A stretch of DNA of 64,000 nt from Litsea cubeba (taxonomy: Eukaryota; Streptophyta; Magnoliopsida; Laurales; Lauraceae): assembly GCA_012931725.1 (NCBI GenBank), contig CM022946.1:74368189-74432188 (forward strand), written 5' to 3'. How positions within the stretch are numbered: position 1 is the stretch's first letter; the number at the start of each line of letters is the position of its first letter. This document shows, piece after piece, positions 44,981 to 57,388 of the stretch. The position numbers and the translations under genes were made by a program. The notes below the pieces were generated by a model. The model saw only the letters and a list, made by a program, of their open reading frames with translations, was not told the origin of the DNA and did not search any database.

Positions 44981-47393
44981 TGATAAGTCCACAAAATTAG
45001 GTCATTAGGTCATCATTTCATGAGCATTTGTGGACTTAATTAGGTCTAATTGCATAGAATTGCACTTAATTTCATGATTACATGTCTTTGGGGATATTTT
45101 TGGAAAAATGGTCAGAATTGCTCAAAATTTATTGAACTGCATGATTTTTGTGAAATTAGGATTTTTCATCTCATTCATCACCCCAAAATTAGTTCTTTTT
45201 CTTCATCAAAGCATACTTGTTATTTTTGGCACCTTGTGCTATTTTTTTGGAAAGTTTGTCATTTGGGTGCATCATTAGGCATGTAGGGTCCCATGCATAA
45301 TACATGTTTATTTTTATTATATGTGATTAATTAATTTCTTTTAATTTGTAGGAAAAAATCAACTACATGGGACCCTATCCCATGAAGATTTACATCATTG
45401 GGGGGACCATGATGGTTAGATGAATGTGTCTTGGTTGTGAAAGAGTTTTTAAAGAAGCTTCCACCTAATACAAAGGAGTTAAGTCCACTTGGAATTATAT
45501 ATTATGGCATATATGAAAGAAAAACGTGGGTGGATGGCAAGTTTTGCATTGGAAGGAGATCTCCACAAAGTCAAACTTGTGGAAGAAGAAATCTAATCAA
45601 GGAGGAGACAAAAATCAAGAAGGAAATCAAGATGCAATCTTAAAGATCTTTTGAGGAACCCAAGATGGAAAAAATTGGATCACAAGGACAAGAAATCAAT
45701 TGAAGTTTGAATTTAAGCCAAGATGAAGGAGGTGTGTTACCAAACAAAGGGGCATAAGAGATTATAAAAGAGGGTCTAGCCAAAGGGGATGAGAGCCATC
45801 ACTTGGTCCAAGGCTTTTGGTAGCAACCAAGGAGACTCTTCCTCTCTCTATTCCACTCCCATCCACCTTTCTCTCTAAGTCCCTTTCTTCTTCTTCTTTC
45901 CTCCTAATTCTTTAGACATAGGTTGAGAGATCATGTTGAGAGAATGATGAAGAGAGAAGAATCTTAATTTTTTGTATTTCAAGATCAAGGAAAAAAGACA
46001 CTACTTGGATTGATTTTGCAACTTTCTATGTAAGTGATTTAATTTTCTTATCTTAGCTCTTTTATGTGTTTTGATTGGAGACAATATTTCACATGATTAG
46101 ATCAAGGGTTTGAAAATAAAATAAAAATATCAAAAGTCGAGAGACATCAAATAATCACTTGCATAATTTTTTTTCCTACTTTGAGAAGAGAGGACATTAT
46201 CATCGCATTGTCAATATTTGTAGGATTGTCTAGACTCTAGATCTTTGATACTACTTTTCCGCTTTTTATTTTCTTTCCACCCTTTTTTTTGTTATTTTCA
46301 AGTTAATATTCTTAAAATTTTTTTTCTATTTACAAATTCTAGATTTAAAAACTCAACTTGCATCTTTCTATGTTTAGTAGATACTTTCTATTCTTGATTG
46401 CATGATATATGGTTAGAAAGTGTCTTTGTGTATACTTCATATTTAGAAATTGCATTAGAACAAGTTTTTGTTGCTGGAATCACAAGATTATCAACTGATT
46501 AGATATACTAAATTCGGATCTGATAAATGAGTGGTGAAAAATCCTGCACATTTCAGCAGAACTGACCCAACTTGGTTACAAAAGTGCACCATTTAAAAAC
46601 CAGGTAAACGTTGATATTTTTGTCCACAAAATAGCAGATCTAAAGTATGGTAATTGGACTTTGAAACCCCAGAATTTCAGCCAAAAATAACCTCGGGAAC
46701 CATGTCAACCAGAGGCTCAAACAGGGGTAGTTGGTAAGCCTGCGTTCAGATTTCAGCAACAAAACAGTTCAAGTAGGCATCTTTAGGTGATCATATCTTT
46801 TTCATTTTAAGTCCTTTTTCGGTTTTTCTTTTTTTGTTGTGTTCATGCATCATCAGACTATTGATCTCATCCATTAGATTTAGGTTCACACCAACTTAGT
46901 CATGTCGTACAGTCCAGTGAAAACAGGGCTGCACAACAGTTTTCATACTTAGAATTTTTTACAGCATGCATCATATAGTTAGAAACTTGCATAAAATTGC
47001 ATTGTTAGCATTTAGGGCATTATAGATCATTCATATTTGCATAAAAATTGATTTTGGTAAGTATGATCTAATTTAGGAAGTTTTGTTTTGATTTTTTTAT
47101 ATTAAACTAGTTGTTTGATTTGTGTGTTCTTTTGCAGGTTTTTAGATATTTTAGGATTTCTTAGATTAAGTTTCCTTTATTACAATAGTTCCTTTATTTT
47201 TTTGAAAGCATTGTAATTAAGCTTTTTTTGTATTTAGTTATCTAATTTAATTAGTCTTTATTTAGGCCAGATTTAGTGTTTATTTAGGATAGGTCAAAGT
47301 TGGAAGGTTTCTTGAAAAGCATTGCTCCCTGTGGATCGACCTGGATTTACCAGATTATTACTACAATCGTACCCTACACTTGGGGACCGATCA
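44981..47393 (+). repeat. Element H 5' LTR
   Basis: This 2,413-bp LTR matches 54978-57388 along its length. A 70-codon frame at 45431-45643 is conserved in both LTRs only because the LTRs are identical copies, and it is not called as a gene. Confidence 0.95.
45761..45770 (+). promoter_or_regulatory. Putative TATA box of element H 5' LTR
   Basis: ATTATAAAAG is followed by AGGGTCTAGCC. The same sequence is in the 3' LTR at about 55758-55767. It lies about 780 bp into the LTR. Confidence 0.6.
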
Positions 47394-47399
47394 AGTTTT

Positions 47400-47417
47400 T
47401 GGCGCCGTTGCCGGGGA
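47400..47417 (+). other. Element H primer-binding site (tRNA-Asp)
   Basis: TGGCGCCGTTGCCGGGGA is complementary to the 3' end of plant tRNA-Asp. It is the established primer site of Athila elements and starts six bases after the LTR. Confidence 0.93.
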
Positions 47418-48054
47418 GCGTCAGTAAAGGTAACTTTCTGTCTTTCTTGTTTAAATTGTACATTACTTTTGGCATCTTGCTAGAAATAAGAGGTGCATGC
47501 ATGGAATGTTGAAACTACCCTAATTTGGATTAGGAAAGTGCATGGAATGTTAGCAATTCACATCATTGATTTTTAGAAAACTCCAAAAAGTTACCAAAAT
47601 CTTTCAATTTATTTTTTGGAAATTTTTTTTTCAGTTAACTCCTTAAGGAAGGAAAGTGAAACTAAGGCCTAAAGCTGCGTTCTTTGGTTAAACTCGATGC
47701 CTAAGAAAAGCCTTGTCCCAAAAGGGGAGATAGTCAAGCTATTCGAGGCAAGTGGTTTTTAAGCAGGACCGTTGTGACCTCACCACTTACCTGGGGGCTA
47801 ACCTGGTCAAGTTAACTTCATAAGTTCGAGCTAAGGGCTGAGGTGAACTTTTTGACCTCTAGTGAGGTTAGTTGTTGTTCTAAGTTAGTTTCTTTATTTC
47901 CACCATTTAAAAAAAAAAAAATTTCAAGATTCCCAAAAAGAAGGATAGGCTCCCGCCAATTTGGCAAAGAGGTTCAGGGCACATATTAAGAAGGAAGGAG
48001 TCTCCGATTAAGAGAATTATTGAAAACTTTGAATCTCCAATTCTATCAAGTTCT
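47418..48054 (+). other. Element H 5' leader
   Basis: Non-coding leader lies between the primer site and gag, with a poly-A stretch near 47909. An upstream in-frame start for gag cannot be excluded. No other feature was seen. Confidence 0.6.
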
Positions 48055-49662
48055 TTGAGACCATCACCGATGGCAAGTGGGTCCGGTAGTGGCAACAACA
48101 ATGATGACCGGAACGACCGGAATGAAAATTATGGTAATGAGGCGGTTAACCAAAGGGCTAGGAGTTTACGAGAATACCTTCAACCCACACGGACAACCAC
48201 ACCTTCTTGCATGGTCGTCCCACCCAATGTGGGAAATTTTGAAATAAAGCCGGGCGTGATACAATTTCTCCCTAAGTTCCATGGCCTTGATTCAGAAAGT
48301 GCATACTCGCACTTAAGAGAATTTGAAGAAGTCTGTGCCACTTTACACTTCAATAATATTGGGGAGGACATAGTCAAATTTAGATTATTCCCTTTTTCAC
48401 TGAAGGAGAAGGCAAAAATATGGTTGCATTCCCTTAGGCCCAATTCAATTACCATTTGGAATGTTATGGTGCGAGAATTCTTGAAAAAGTTTTTCCCACT
48501 TCACAAAACCAACACTTTGAGGAGACACATGATGAATTTCAAACAAAAAGAAAAAGAGTCTTTCTTCAAGTGTTGGGAACGCTTCAAAGAGCTCTTACAA
48601 GCCTGCCCACATCATGGATTCGAATCATGGCGCGTAATTGGTATGTTTTATGATGGGTTAACTTCTGAAATGCGCCAATTCGTTGAAACAATGTGTAATG
48701 GTGAGTTTTTGAGCAAAAACCCAGATGAAGCATGGGAATACTTAGATTCTCTTGCAGAAAGTGCCCAAAATTGGGACACTTCAGATGGAGTTGATAATCC
48801 AAGGCAATCGAATAATCCTAAGGGAGGGGGAATATATCGACTTCAGGATGATGAAATGGAACTCAATGCAAAAGTAGCATCCCTAACTAGAAAAATTGAA
48901 GCCATAGAAATGGGGAGGAGTAAACAGCCCATCACCGTGTGTGGTATTTGTGACTGTGACACCCACTCTTCGGAAGATTGTCCAACAATCCCTGCTTTCA
49001 AAGAGGTGTTACAGGAACAGGCCAATGCAACCACTGCTTATCAGAGGCCTTTCAACAATCAACTCGGTAACTCGTACAACCCCACCTGGAGGAACCATCT
49101 CAATTTCAGTTGGAGGAATGGGCCTACTGTTAATCAGGAGTCGGCCCCCCAAAGACCTACACATCAAAGTGGTGACTTTAGGCCCTCAACACAAGGAGCC
49201 CAATACACACCACCCCCTCCACAGTCTCAAAATAGGTCTTTGGAGGATCTGCTGACAAATTTAATTCAAACTCAGAATTCCATCATTCAAAACAATCAAC
49301 AATCTTTTTTAGACTTTCAAAAAGAGGTGAGAACCTCAGTTGGCCAACTCAGCAATACCCTTCAAAACAGGGAGAAGGGGGCTTTCCCAGCCCAAACACA
49401 CCCGAACCCTAAAGGGCAATACGAAGTGGCCAATACAGATCCCTCTACCTCAAAGGAGCAGGTGCAAGCTGTGACCACTTTGTGGAGTGGTAAAGAAATT
49501 TGGAAAGATGATCCGAGAAAAGGAAAGTCACCTGCATCCTCGGATCAAAAAGTTTCTTCAAATAAGTCTGAATCTAAAGAAGTCATAGAAAAGATTTGTG
49601 ATGATAAAGGGAAGGTACCCGAAATTTCTGAGTACAAGCCTATGGCCCCATTCCCCCAATGA
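48055..49662 (+). pseudogene. Element H gag (535 codons to a premature stop)
   Basis: Gag forms the particle shell. Residues 1-60 are low-complexity, rich in G, S, N and D. The Athila gag domain spans about residues 60-250, with VKFRLFPFSLKEKAKIWLHS, FLKKFFPLHKTNTLRRHMM and CWERFKELLQACPHHGFESW. A CCHC knuckle CGICDCDTHSSEDC (C-x2-C-x4-H-x4-C) is near residue 300. The C-terminal part is glutamine- and proline-rich. TGA at 49660-49662 separates gag from protease in the same frame. Related elements read through here, and the codon is one transition from an arginine codon, so it is likely a decay mutation and not a programmed stop. Confidence 0.9.
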
Positions 49663-50560
49663 CTGAGATCGCCAAAGAGGATGGTCCCAAATGAAGAGAT
49701 TTTGGATATCTTCAGAGAAGTCAAGATTAATATCCCGCTTTTGGATGCCATCAAACAGATTCCATCTTACGCTAAGTTCCTCAAAGATTTATGCACAATC
49801 AAACGTAAGATGCATGTTTCTAAGCAAGCATTCTTGGCCGAGCAAGCAAGCTCGATTTTAAGACAAGATGCTCTCCCTAAATATAAAGATCCCGGATGCC
49901 CCACAGTATCGTGCATCATTGGAAACTTCCGGATAGAACAAGCTTTACTCGACTTAGGGGCGAGTGTCAATCTACTTCCTTACTCGGTTTATCAACAGTT
50001 GGGGCTAGGCGAGTTGAAACCTACTCAGGTCACTCTTCAGCTCGCGACAGATCAATAAAGAAACCCAGGGGGATGGTAGAGGATGTTTTAGTACAAATCG
50101 AGAAGTTCTACTTTCCAGTGGACTTCATCGTTTTGGATACCCAACCAGTGGCAAATCCTAATGCTCAAATTCCGGTAATATTGGGTAGACCTTTCCTAGC
50201 CACTTCAAATGCACTAATCAATTGCCGGAACGGGGTAATGAAGCTTTCTTTTGGAAATATGACCATTGAGCTCAATGTTTTCAATGCGTGCAAACAAATG
50301 CGGGATGATGGTCCTGATTTCGAAGAGATTGACATGATTGAGGCCATTATTCAAGAATCTCTTACGGAGTCCACCGACCCCAATTCCTTGTGCCGCTTTG
50401 AATCTGATTTGCCGCATTCTCTTGACATTGAAGATGATACTGTTCAGATGGCCAGTAGTGTGTGGAACCCGAAAGCTAAGGAGCTAGTACCATCGAGGTC
50501 TAAGTCTCTTCCCTCTCAGGTGAGGCCACCCAAACCTAAGTTGAAACCCCTTCCAGTTGA
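49663..50560 (+). pseudogene. Element H aspartic protease and linker, frame-shifted
   Basis: IPLLDAIKQIPSYAKFLKDL is the usual Athila pre-protease segment. The protease active site reads LLDLGASVNLLPYSVY (D-L-G-A). The frame is broken near 50044 by one missing base, ending in TAA at 50056. The other frame continues with GMVEDVLVQIEKFYFPVDFI and VILGRPFLATSNALI, the flap and C-terminal motif. All catalytic residues are visible, but no single frame carries the domain. Confidence 0.9.
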
Positions 50561-52057
50561 CCTCAAATATGCATACCTTGGGGATGATGAAACGTTCCCA
50601 GTTGTAATTTCATCACACCTAAACAAGGACCAAGAGGAGCAATTAATGGAAATACTTAAGCAGCACAAGGGTGCAATAACATGGACTGTGGCTGATATTA
50701 AAGGCATTGATCCTTACATGTGTACGCACCATATTTACCTGGAAGAAAATGCAAAACATTCTAGACAAATGCAACGCCGGCTTAACCCCACCATGCAGGA
50801 GGTGGTTAGGGCTGAAGTCTTAAAACTTCTGGACGTGGGTATCATCTATCCAATCTTGGATAGTCAGTGGGTCAGCCCTACCCAGGTCGTACCAAAGAAA
50901 GCCGGCGTCACTGTAGTCCAGAATGCTAAGGATGAACTCATCCCTACCCGGATACCCACAGGTTGGAGGGTATGTATTGACTAAAGAAAGCTCAATGCAG
51001 TCACACGGAAGGATCATTTTCCGCTACCCTTTTTGGACCAACTCTTGGAAAGGGTAGCAGGCCACCCATACTACTGCTTCTTGGATGGATACTCAGGATA
51101 CAATCAGATAGAAATCGCCCCTGAGGATCAAGAGAAAACCACATTCACATGTCCCTTTGGAACTTTCGCCTACCGGCGAATGCCCTTTGGACTGTGCAAT
51201 GCTCCCGCTACTTTCCAACGCTGCATGTTGAGCATATTCAGTGACATGTGGAGCGTTTCCTCGAGGTCTTCATGGATGATTTCTCCATTTTCGGTAATTC
51301 TTTTGAAGACTGCTTAAGTAATTTGGGAAAAGTCCTTGTCAGATGTGAAGAGAAGAACCTGGTGCTAAATTGGGAGAAGTGTCACTTCATGGTTCGCCAG
51401 GGAATAGTCCTTGGCCATATTGTTTCATCCAAGGGAATGGAAGTTGACAAGTCAAAAATAGATCTGATCTCAAATTTGTCCATCCCAAAAACCGTTAGAG
51501 ATATCAGATCATTCTTAGGGCATGCAGGCTTTTACAGAAGGTTTATAAAAGATTTCAGCGCTATCTCTAGACCACTGTGCAACCTTCTGTCAAAAGATAC
51601 TTAATTTGAGTGGACTGAGGCATGCCACGAAGCTTTCACCAAGTTAAAGGGCATGCTGACTTCTGCTCCGATTATGCAACCGCCTGACTGGAGTCTGCCC
51701 ATTGAACTTATGTGTGATGCAAGTGATTATGCGGTTGGGGCTGTGTTGGGGCAACGTAAGGAAAAGAAACCTTACGTGATTTATTATGCAAGCCGGACTT
51801 TGAATAGCGCACAGATCAATTACTCCACCACAGAGAAAGAATTGTTAGCCGTGATTTTTGCGCTAGACAAATTCCGTTCGTACTTGCTAGGATCCAAGAT
51901 CATTGTGTTCACTGATCATTCAGCATTGAAATACCTTCTTTCTAAGAAGGATGCAAAACCGCGTCTCATTCGTTGGATCCTTCTACTCCAAGAATTTGAT
52001 ATTGAAATCCGAGATAAAAAGGGAGTAGAAAATGTAGTTGCGGATCATCTATCATGA
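50561..52057 (+). pseudogene. Element H reverse transcriptase and RNase H, broken
   Basis: RT blocks in order are HHIYLEENAKHSRQMQRRLN, VVPKKAGVTVVQNAKDE, LDGYSGYNQIEIAPEDQEKT, YRRMPFGLCNAPATFQRC and the catalytic FMDDFSIFG, followed by FLGHAGFYRRFIKDFS. RNase H follows with LMCDASDYAVGAVLG, TEKELLAVIFALDKFR and VFTDHSALKYLLSKKD. Breaks: TAA at 50982-50984, a missing base near 51246, TAA at 51602-51604 and TGA at 52055-52057. All key acidic residues remain visible, so decay is recent. Confidence 0.92.
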
Positions 52058-52075
52058 CTTGTCATTTCTGAATCT

Positions 52076-53436
52076 TTGGAATCCACACCCATCCAGGACA
52101 ACTTCCCTGACGAACAACTGTTCGCAGTATCCCAACTTCCTTGGTATGCAGACATTGCCAACTATCTTGCTACAGGCATAGTCCCAGAACATTGGAAAAG
52201 GCAAGATAGGAATAAATTCTTTTCTGAGGTCCGAAATTTTTTCTGGGATGACCCATTTTTGTTTAAATACTGCCCAGACCAAATCATTAGGAGGTGTGTG
52301 CCAGATGATGAGCAAAATAGTGTCATCTCCTTTTGTCATTCACAGGCCTGTGGGGGCCATTTCTCTTCGAAAAAAAAACCGCCTTTAAGATTCTGCAATG
52401 CGGTTTTTACTGGCCCACCCTTTTTAGAGATGTTCATGAATATTGCAAGTCTTGTGAAAACTGTCAAAAACTGGGTACCATTTCAAGAAGGAACATGATG
52501 CCCCTGAATCCAATTTTGATCATTAAGTTGTTTGATGTATGGGGAATAGATTTCATGGGACCGTTTCCCCCGAGTTTTGGTTATCTCTACATTTTAGTAG
52601 CTGTTGATTATGTGTCCAAGTGGATTGAAGCTATACCATGTCGGACAAATGATGCTAATGTTGTCAAGAAATTTCTGAAGGAGCACATATTTTCTAGATC
52701 CGGGACCCCACGAGCCATCATTAGTGATGGAGGTACCCACTTTTGTAAGCGTGTAATTGAGGCTTTGTTTAAAACATATGGAATTACACACAAAGTGGCT
52801 ACGCCCTATCATCCGCAGACAAGTGGGCAAGTTGAGGTCTCGAATCAGGAAATCAAACGTATATTGGAGACCACAGTAAACCCTACTCGCAAAGATTGGT
52901 CACTTCGACTAAACGATGCGTTATGGGCTTACCGCACTGCATTCAAAACTCCAATAGGCATGTCTCCATACAGACTGATTTATGGGAAAGCTTGCCACCT
53001 TCTGGTGGAATTGGAACATAAAGCATATTGGGCACTAAAGCAGCTAAACTTTGATATGGAGAAAGCTGGAATTAAGAGGAAATTCCAAATGAATGAATTG
53101 GAAGAGATTCTCAATGAGGCTTATCAAAACTCTCGTATTTACAAAGAAAGGACCAAGGTTTTCCATGATAAAAACATTCTTAGAAAAACTTTTCACCCGT
53201 CACAAAAAGTCCTTCTTTACAATTCTCGTTTACATCTCTTTCCTGGGAAGTTGAGATCTCGATGGAGTGGCCCCTTTATTGTTAAGCATGTTTTTCCACA
53301 TGGGGCGGTTGAGTTGGAGAATCCTAAGGATGGTTCAGTTTTCAAAGTGAATGGACAACGTCTAAAACCATTCTTGGAGCCATTTGATTCAGAGGACACT
53401 ATTTTACCTCTGATTAGTCCTGACTATCAGGACTGA
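52076..53436 (+). pseudogene. Element H integrase, frame-shifted near its N-terminus
   Basis: The zinc-finger end is seen as HEYCKSCENCQKLG. The core domain keeps D (DVWGIDFMGPFPPSFG), D (AIISDGGTHFCKR) and E (HPQTSGQVEVSNQEIKRIL) of the catalytic triad, then WSLRLNDALWAYRTAFKTPI and a C-terminal GPFIVKHVFPHGAVELEN domain. An A-run near 52369-52377 is out of frame between the N-terminal piece (52076-52498) and the rest (52333-53436). From 52333 the frame is open for 367 codons to TGA at 53434-53436. It would join element DNA to the genome. Confidence 0.92.
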
Positions 53437-54338
53437 CGAGCGTTAGATCTGACAACGCTCAACTTTGTGTACATATGTAAATAGATCTTCCTGCTTTGTT
53501 TTTGTGTATTTTGCCTCATTTTGGACAGATTCACGGGAAATCTGCAGTATCCCAGGTGACTTCTTCACTTTACCCTCCAATAGTTTTCATCCTCATGTTT
53601 CATACGTTTAATTGCATTTCATTCATTTAAACATCGAGGACAATGTTCATGCTAGGTTGGGGAGTAGGAACAAGCACACTTGTCCATCTTTAGACAAAAG
53701 TTTTACACCCTTTTTCTTTAATTTAAAAAAAAAAAAATTTGTTCGTTTTTAGGGTTTTGAAAAAAAAAAAAAGGAATTTCGAGAGAATTTTTATAAAACG
53801 AAGATACCTCAAATTTTGGAATTTTTGAAGCTTTGGGTGAGGAAAAAAATATAATGGTTCATTGTTTTGTTTAAGGAAAGGATTTTTGGAAAAGTGCTGA
53901 AATTTGATCCCTCACTTTTACATAGTCTGTATACGTTTTCAAGGTTTTCAAATGTGAAGCTATGATTTCTGTTTTCTTTGACGATTGGATTGAAAATATG
54001 ATGGAAAACCGACCCTTCACAGTTTCCTGGCTCATATGGGTAGTTTGATCAGCCACAAACCGTTGAGTTAAATCGGGCACATGAAAAGGGCTGCCTATTG
54101 TTTTGGGACCGTAAAAAAAAAAAAAAGTGCTAGTTATAAGTCTTGAAAAGAATAAAAAGTTGTGTGACTAGTTTGGGTTCGTAGCCTTTTTAACCCGAGC
54201 CAGTAAGCCCGTAGGGGTATTTACATACCTAGTGCCCTAAAGACATCTGACTTGGGAGTCATTGGCCTAACACTCATTACATGGGTTAATTAGAAAGCTT
54301 AAGGGACCTAGGTATTGCACAGTCACATGTGTGTGTTT

Positions 54339-54372
<34 letters not shown>

Positions 54373-54954
54373 AGTTGTGCGAAAGCCATCATGGTCGCCT
54401 TGAGAGGAACGCTGTTTTTTTTGCTAAGGTTAGGTGGCCTAGAATGTTGGATAAAAAATCATTTTCACGGAAATTTTTTGGTGGATCATTTGATACCTAT
54501 TTTTTTCGTATACGCACTTATCACCATGCACAATCAATTCAGCATGATTTCGAGAATTTCTAACCAATAGATGAGATTTTTGAACCTAATTTAAGATTTG
54601 CCTTTAAGAAAAAAATTCCAAGAATTGAGAAAATCTGGTGTTTGTAAATTTTCTTTTAGAAACGTCCCCATGGTTTCGTTAGGTTTCTACTTTGAAAAAA
54701 AAATGAAAAAAAAAAACAGAGAAAAAAAATGAAAAAAAAAAGAATTTTGTGGGTATATTCACTGCAAACCCTCACGAGGCACAACTCGTCCACTAGGGGG
54801 AACCTAGGGGTTTAAGGGCTTACTGCATACGCTAAATGCAGTCGAGAGTGCCAGCGAAAGTGGTGTTTTTCATTTCTATTTTCTGCATTAATTTATTTTC
54901 CATAATATTAGTTTAGTGAGTTTTATTCCTTGTCGCTTATTTTGCTAAGGGACT
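53437..54954 (+). other. Element H 3' non-coding region
   Basis: About 1.5 kb without a gene contains several A- or T-runs, including 31 A at 54341-54371. Some Athila elements carry an envelope-like gene here, but nothing of that kind is seen. Confidence 0.7.
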
Positions 54955-54977
54955 AGCAAAAAGCTGGTTGAGGGGTG
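54955..54977 (+). other. Element H polypurine tract
   Basis: AGCTGGTTGAGGGGTG lies directly before the 3' LTR (TGATAAG at 54978). This is the usual Athila sequence at this position. Confidence 0.8.
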
Positions 54978-57388
54978 TGATAAGTCCACAAAATTAGGTC
55001 ATTAGGTCATCATTTCATGAGCATTTGTGGAATTAATTAGGTCTAATTGCATAGAATTGCACTTAATTTCATGATTACATGTATTTGGGGATCTTTTTGA
55101 AAAAATGGTCAGAATTGGTCAAAATTTATTGAACTGCATGATTTTTGTGAAATTAGGATTTTTCATCTCATTCATCACCCCAAAATTAGTTCTTTTTCTT
55201 CATCAAAGCATACTTGTTATTTTTGGCACCTTGTGCTATTTTTTTGGAAAGTTTGTCATTTGGGTGCATCATTAGGCATGTAGGGTCCCATGCATAATAC
55301 ATGTTTATTTTTATTATATGTGATTAATTAATTTCTTTTAATTTGTAGGAAAAAATCAACTACATGGGACCCTTTCCTATGAAGATTTACATCATTGGTG
55401 GGACCATGATGGTTAGATGAATGTGTCTTGGTTGTGAAAGAGTTTTTAAAGAAGCTTCCACCTAATACAAAGGAGTTAAGTCCACTTGGAATTATATATT
55501 ATGGCATATATGAAAGAAAAACATGGGTGGATGGCAAGTTTTGCATTGGAAGGAGATCTCCACAAAGTCAAACTTGTGGAAGAAGAAATCTAATCAAGGA
55601 GGAGACAAAAATCAAGAAGGAAATCAAGATGCAATCTTAAAGATCTTTTGAGGAACCCAAGATGGAAAAAATTGGATTACAAGGACAAGAAATCAATTGA
55701 AGTTTGAATTTAAGCCAAGATGAAGGAGGTGTGTTACCAAAAAAAGGGGCATAAGAGATTATAAAAGAGGGTCTAGCCAAAGGGGATGAGAGCCATCACT
55801 TGGTCCAAGGCTTTTGGTAGCAACCAAGGAGACTCTTCCTCTCTCTATTCCACTCCCATCCACCTTTCTCTCTAAGTCCCTTTCTTCTTCTTCTTTCCTC
55901 CTAATTCTTTAGACATAGGTTGAGAGATCATGTTGAGAGAATGATGAAGAGAGAAGAATCTTAATTTTTTGTATTTCAAGATCAAGGAAAAAAGATACTA
56001 CTTGGATTGATTTTGCAACTTTCTATGTAAGTGATTTAATTTTCTTATCTTAGCTCTTTTATGTGTTTTGATTGGAGACAATATTTCACATGATTAGATC
56101 AAGGGTTTGAAAATAAAATAAAAATATCAAAAGTCGAGAGACATCAAATAATCACTTGCATGATTTTTTTTCCTACTTTGAGAAGAGAGGACATTATCAT
56201 CACATTGTCAATATTTGTAGGATTGTCTAGACTCTAGATCTTTGATACTACTTTTCCGCTTTTTATTTTCTTTCCACCCTTTTTGTTGTTATTTTCAAGT
56301 TAATATTCTTAATTTTTTTTTCTATTTACAAATTCTAGATTTAAAAACTCAACTTGCATCTTTCTATGTTTAGTAGATACTTTCTATTCTTGATTGCATG
56401 ATATATGGTTAGAAAGTGTCTTTGTGTATACTTCATATTTAGAAATTGCATTAGAACAAGTTTTTGTTGCTGGAATCACAAGATTATCAACTGATTAGAT
56501 ATACTAAATTCGGATCTGATAAATGAGTGGTGAAAAATCCTGCACATTTCAGCAGAACTGACCCAACTTGGTTACAAAAGTGCACCATTTAAAAACCAGG
56601 TAAACGTTAATATTTTTGTCCACAAAATAGCAGATGTAAAGTATGGTAATTGGACTTTGAAACCCCTGAATTTCAGCCAAAAATAACCTCAGGAACCATG
56701 TCAACCAGAGGCTCAAACAGGGGTAGTTGGTAAGCCTGCGTTCAGATTTCAGCAACAAAACAGTTCAAGTAGGCATCTTTAGGTGATCATATCTTTTTCA
56801 TTTTAAGTCCTTTTTCGGTTTTTATTTTTTTGTTGTGTTCATGCATCATCAGACTATTGATCCCTCCATTAGATTTAGGTTCACACCATCTTAGTCATGT
56901 CGTACAGTCCAGTGAAAACAGGGCTGCACAACAGTTTTCATACTTGGAATTTTTTACAGCATGCATCATATAGTTAGAAACTTGCATAAAATTGCATTGT
57001 TAGCATTTAGGGCATTATAGATCATTCATATTTGCATAAAAATCGATTTTGGTAAGTAGGATCTAATTTAGGAAGTTTTGTTTTGATTTTTTTATATTAA
57101 ACTGGTTGTTTGATTTGTGTGTTCTTTTGCAGGTTTTTAGATATTTTAGGATTGCTTTGATTAAGTTTCCTTTATTACAATAGTTCCTTTCTTTTTTTGA
57201 AAGCATTGTAATTAAGCCTTTTTTGTATTTAGTTATCTAATTTAATTAGTCTTTATTTAGGCCAGATTTAGTGTTTATTTAGGATAGGTCAAAGTTGGAA
57301 GGTTTCTTGAAAAGCATTGCTCCTTGTGGATCGACCTGGATTTACCAGATTATTACTACAATCGTACCCTACACTTGGGGACCGATCA
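54978..57388 (+). repeat. Element H 3' LTR
   Basis: This 2,411-bp LTR is about 98.6 percent identical to the 5' LTR by eye, with the same terminal TGATAAG and CCGATCA. Confidence 0.95.

Larger units (their letters stand above)
44981..57388 (+). mobile_element. Element H: full-length Athila-type Ty3/gypsy retrotransposon
   Basis: The two LTRs (44981-47393 and 54978-57388) begin TGATAAGTCC and end CCGATCA. The 5-bp target duplication CATCA is perfect (44976-44980 and 57389-57393). The tRNA-Asp primer site, gag, protease, reverse transcriptase, RNase H, integrase and a polypurine tract follow in Ty3 order. About 30-35 LTR differences by eye over 2.4 kb give about 1.4 percent divergence, so insertion was fairly recent. 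At least four stops and three frame shifts disable gag-pol. No envelope-like frame is present in the 1.5 kb after integrase. Length is 12.4 kb. Confidence 0.95.

Noticed and set aside
45431..45643. 70-codon frame conserved at 55428-55640
   Set aside because: Both copies lie in the two LTRs of one element, so identity reflects copying and not selection.
54315..54570. Frames starting in a poly-A run with many lysines
   Set aside because: They are artefacts of the 31-A tract in the non-coding 3' region of element H.
53437..54954. Envelope-like gene of Athila elements
   Set aside because: No frame of adequate length or with membrane segments is present between integrase and the 3' LTR.
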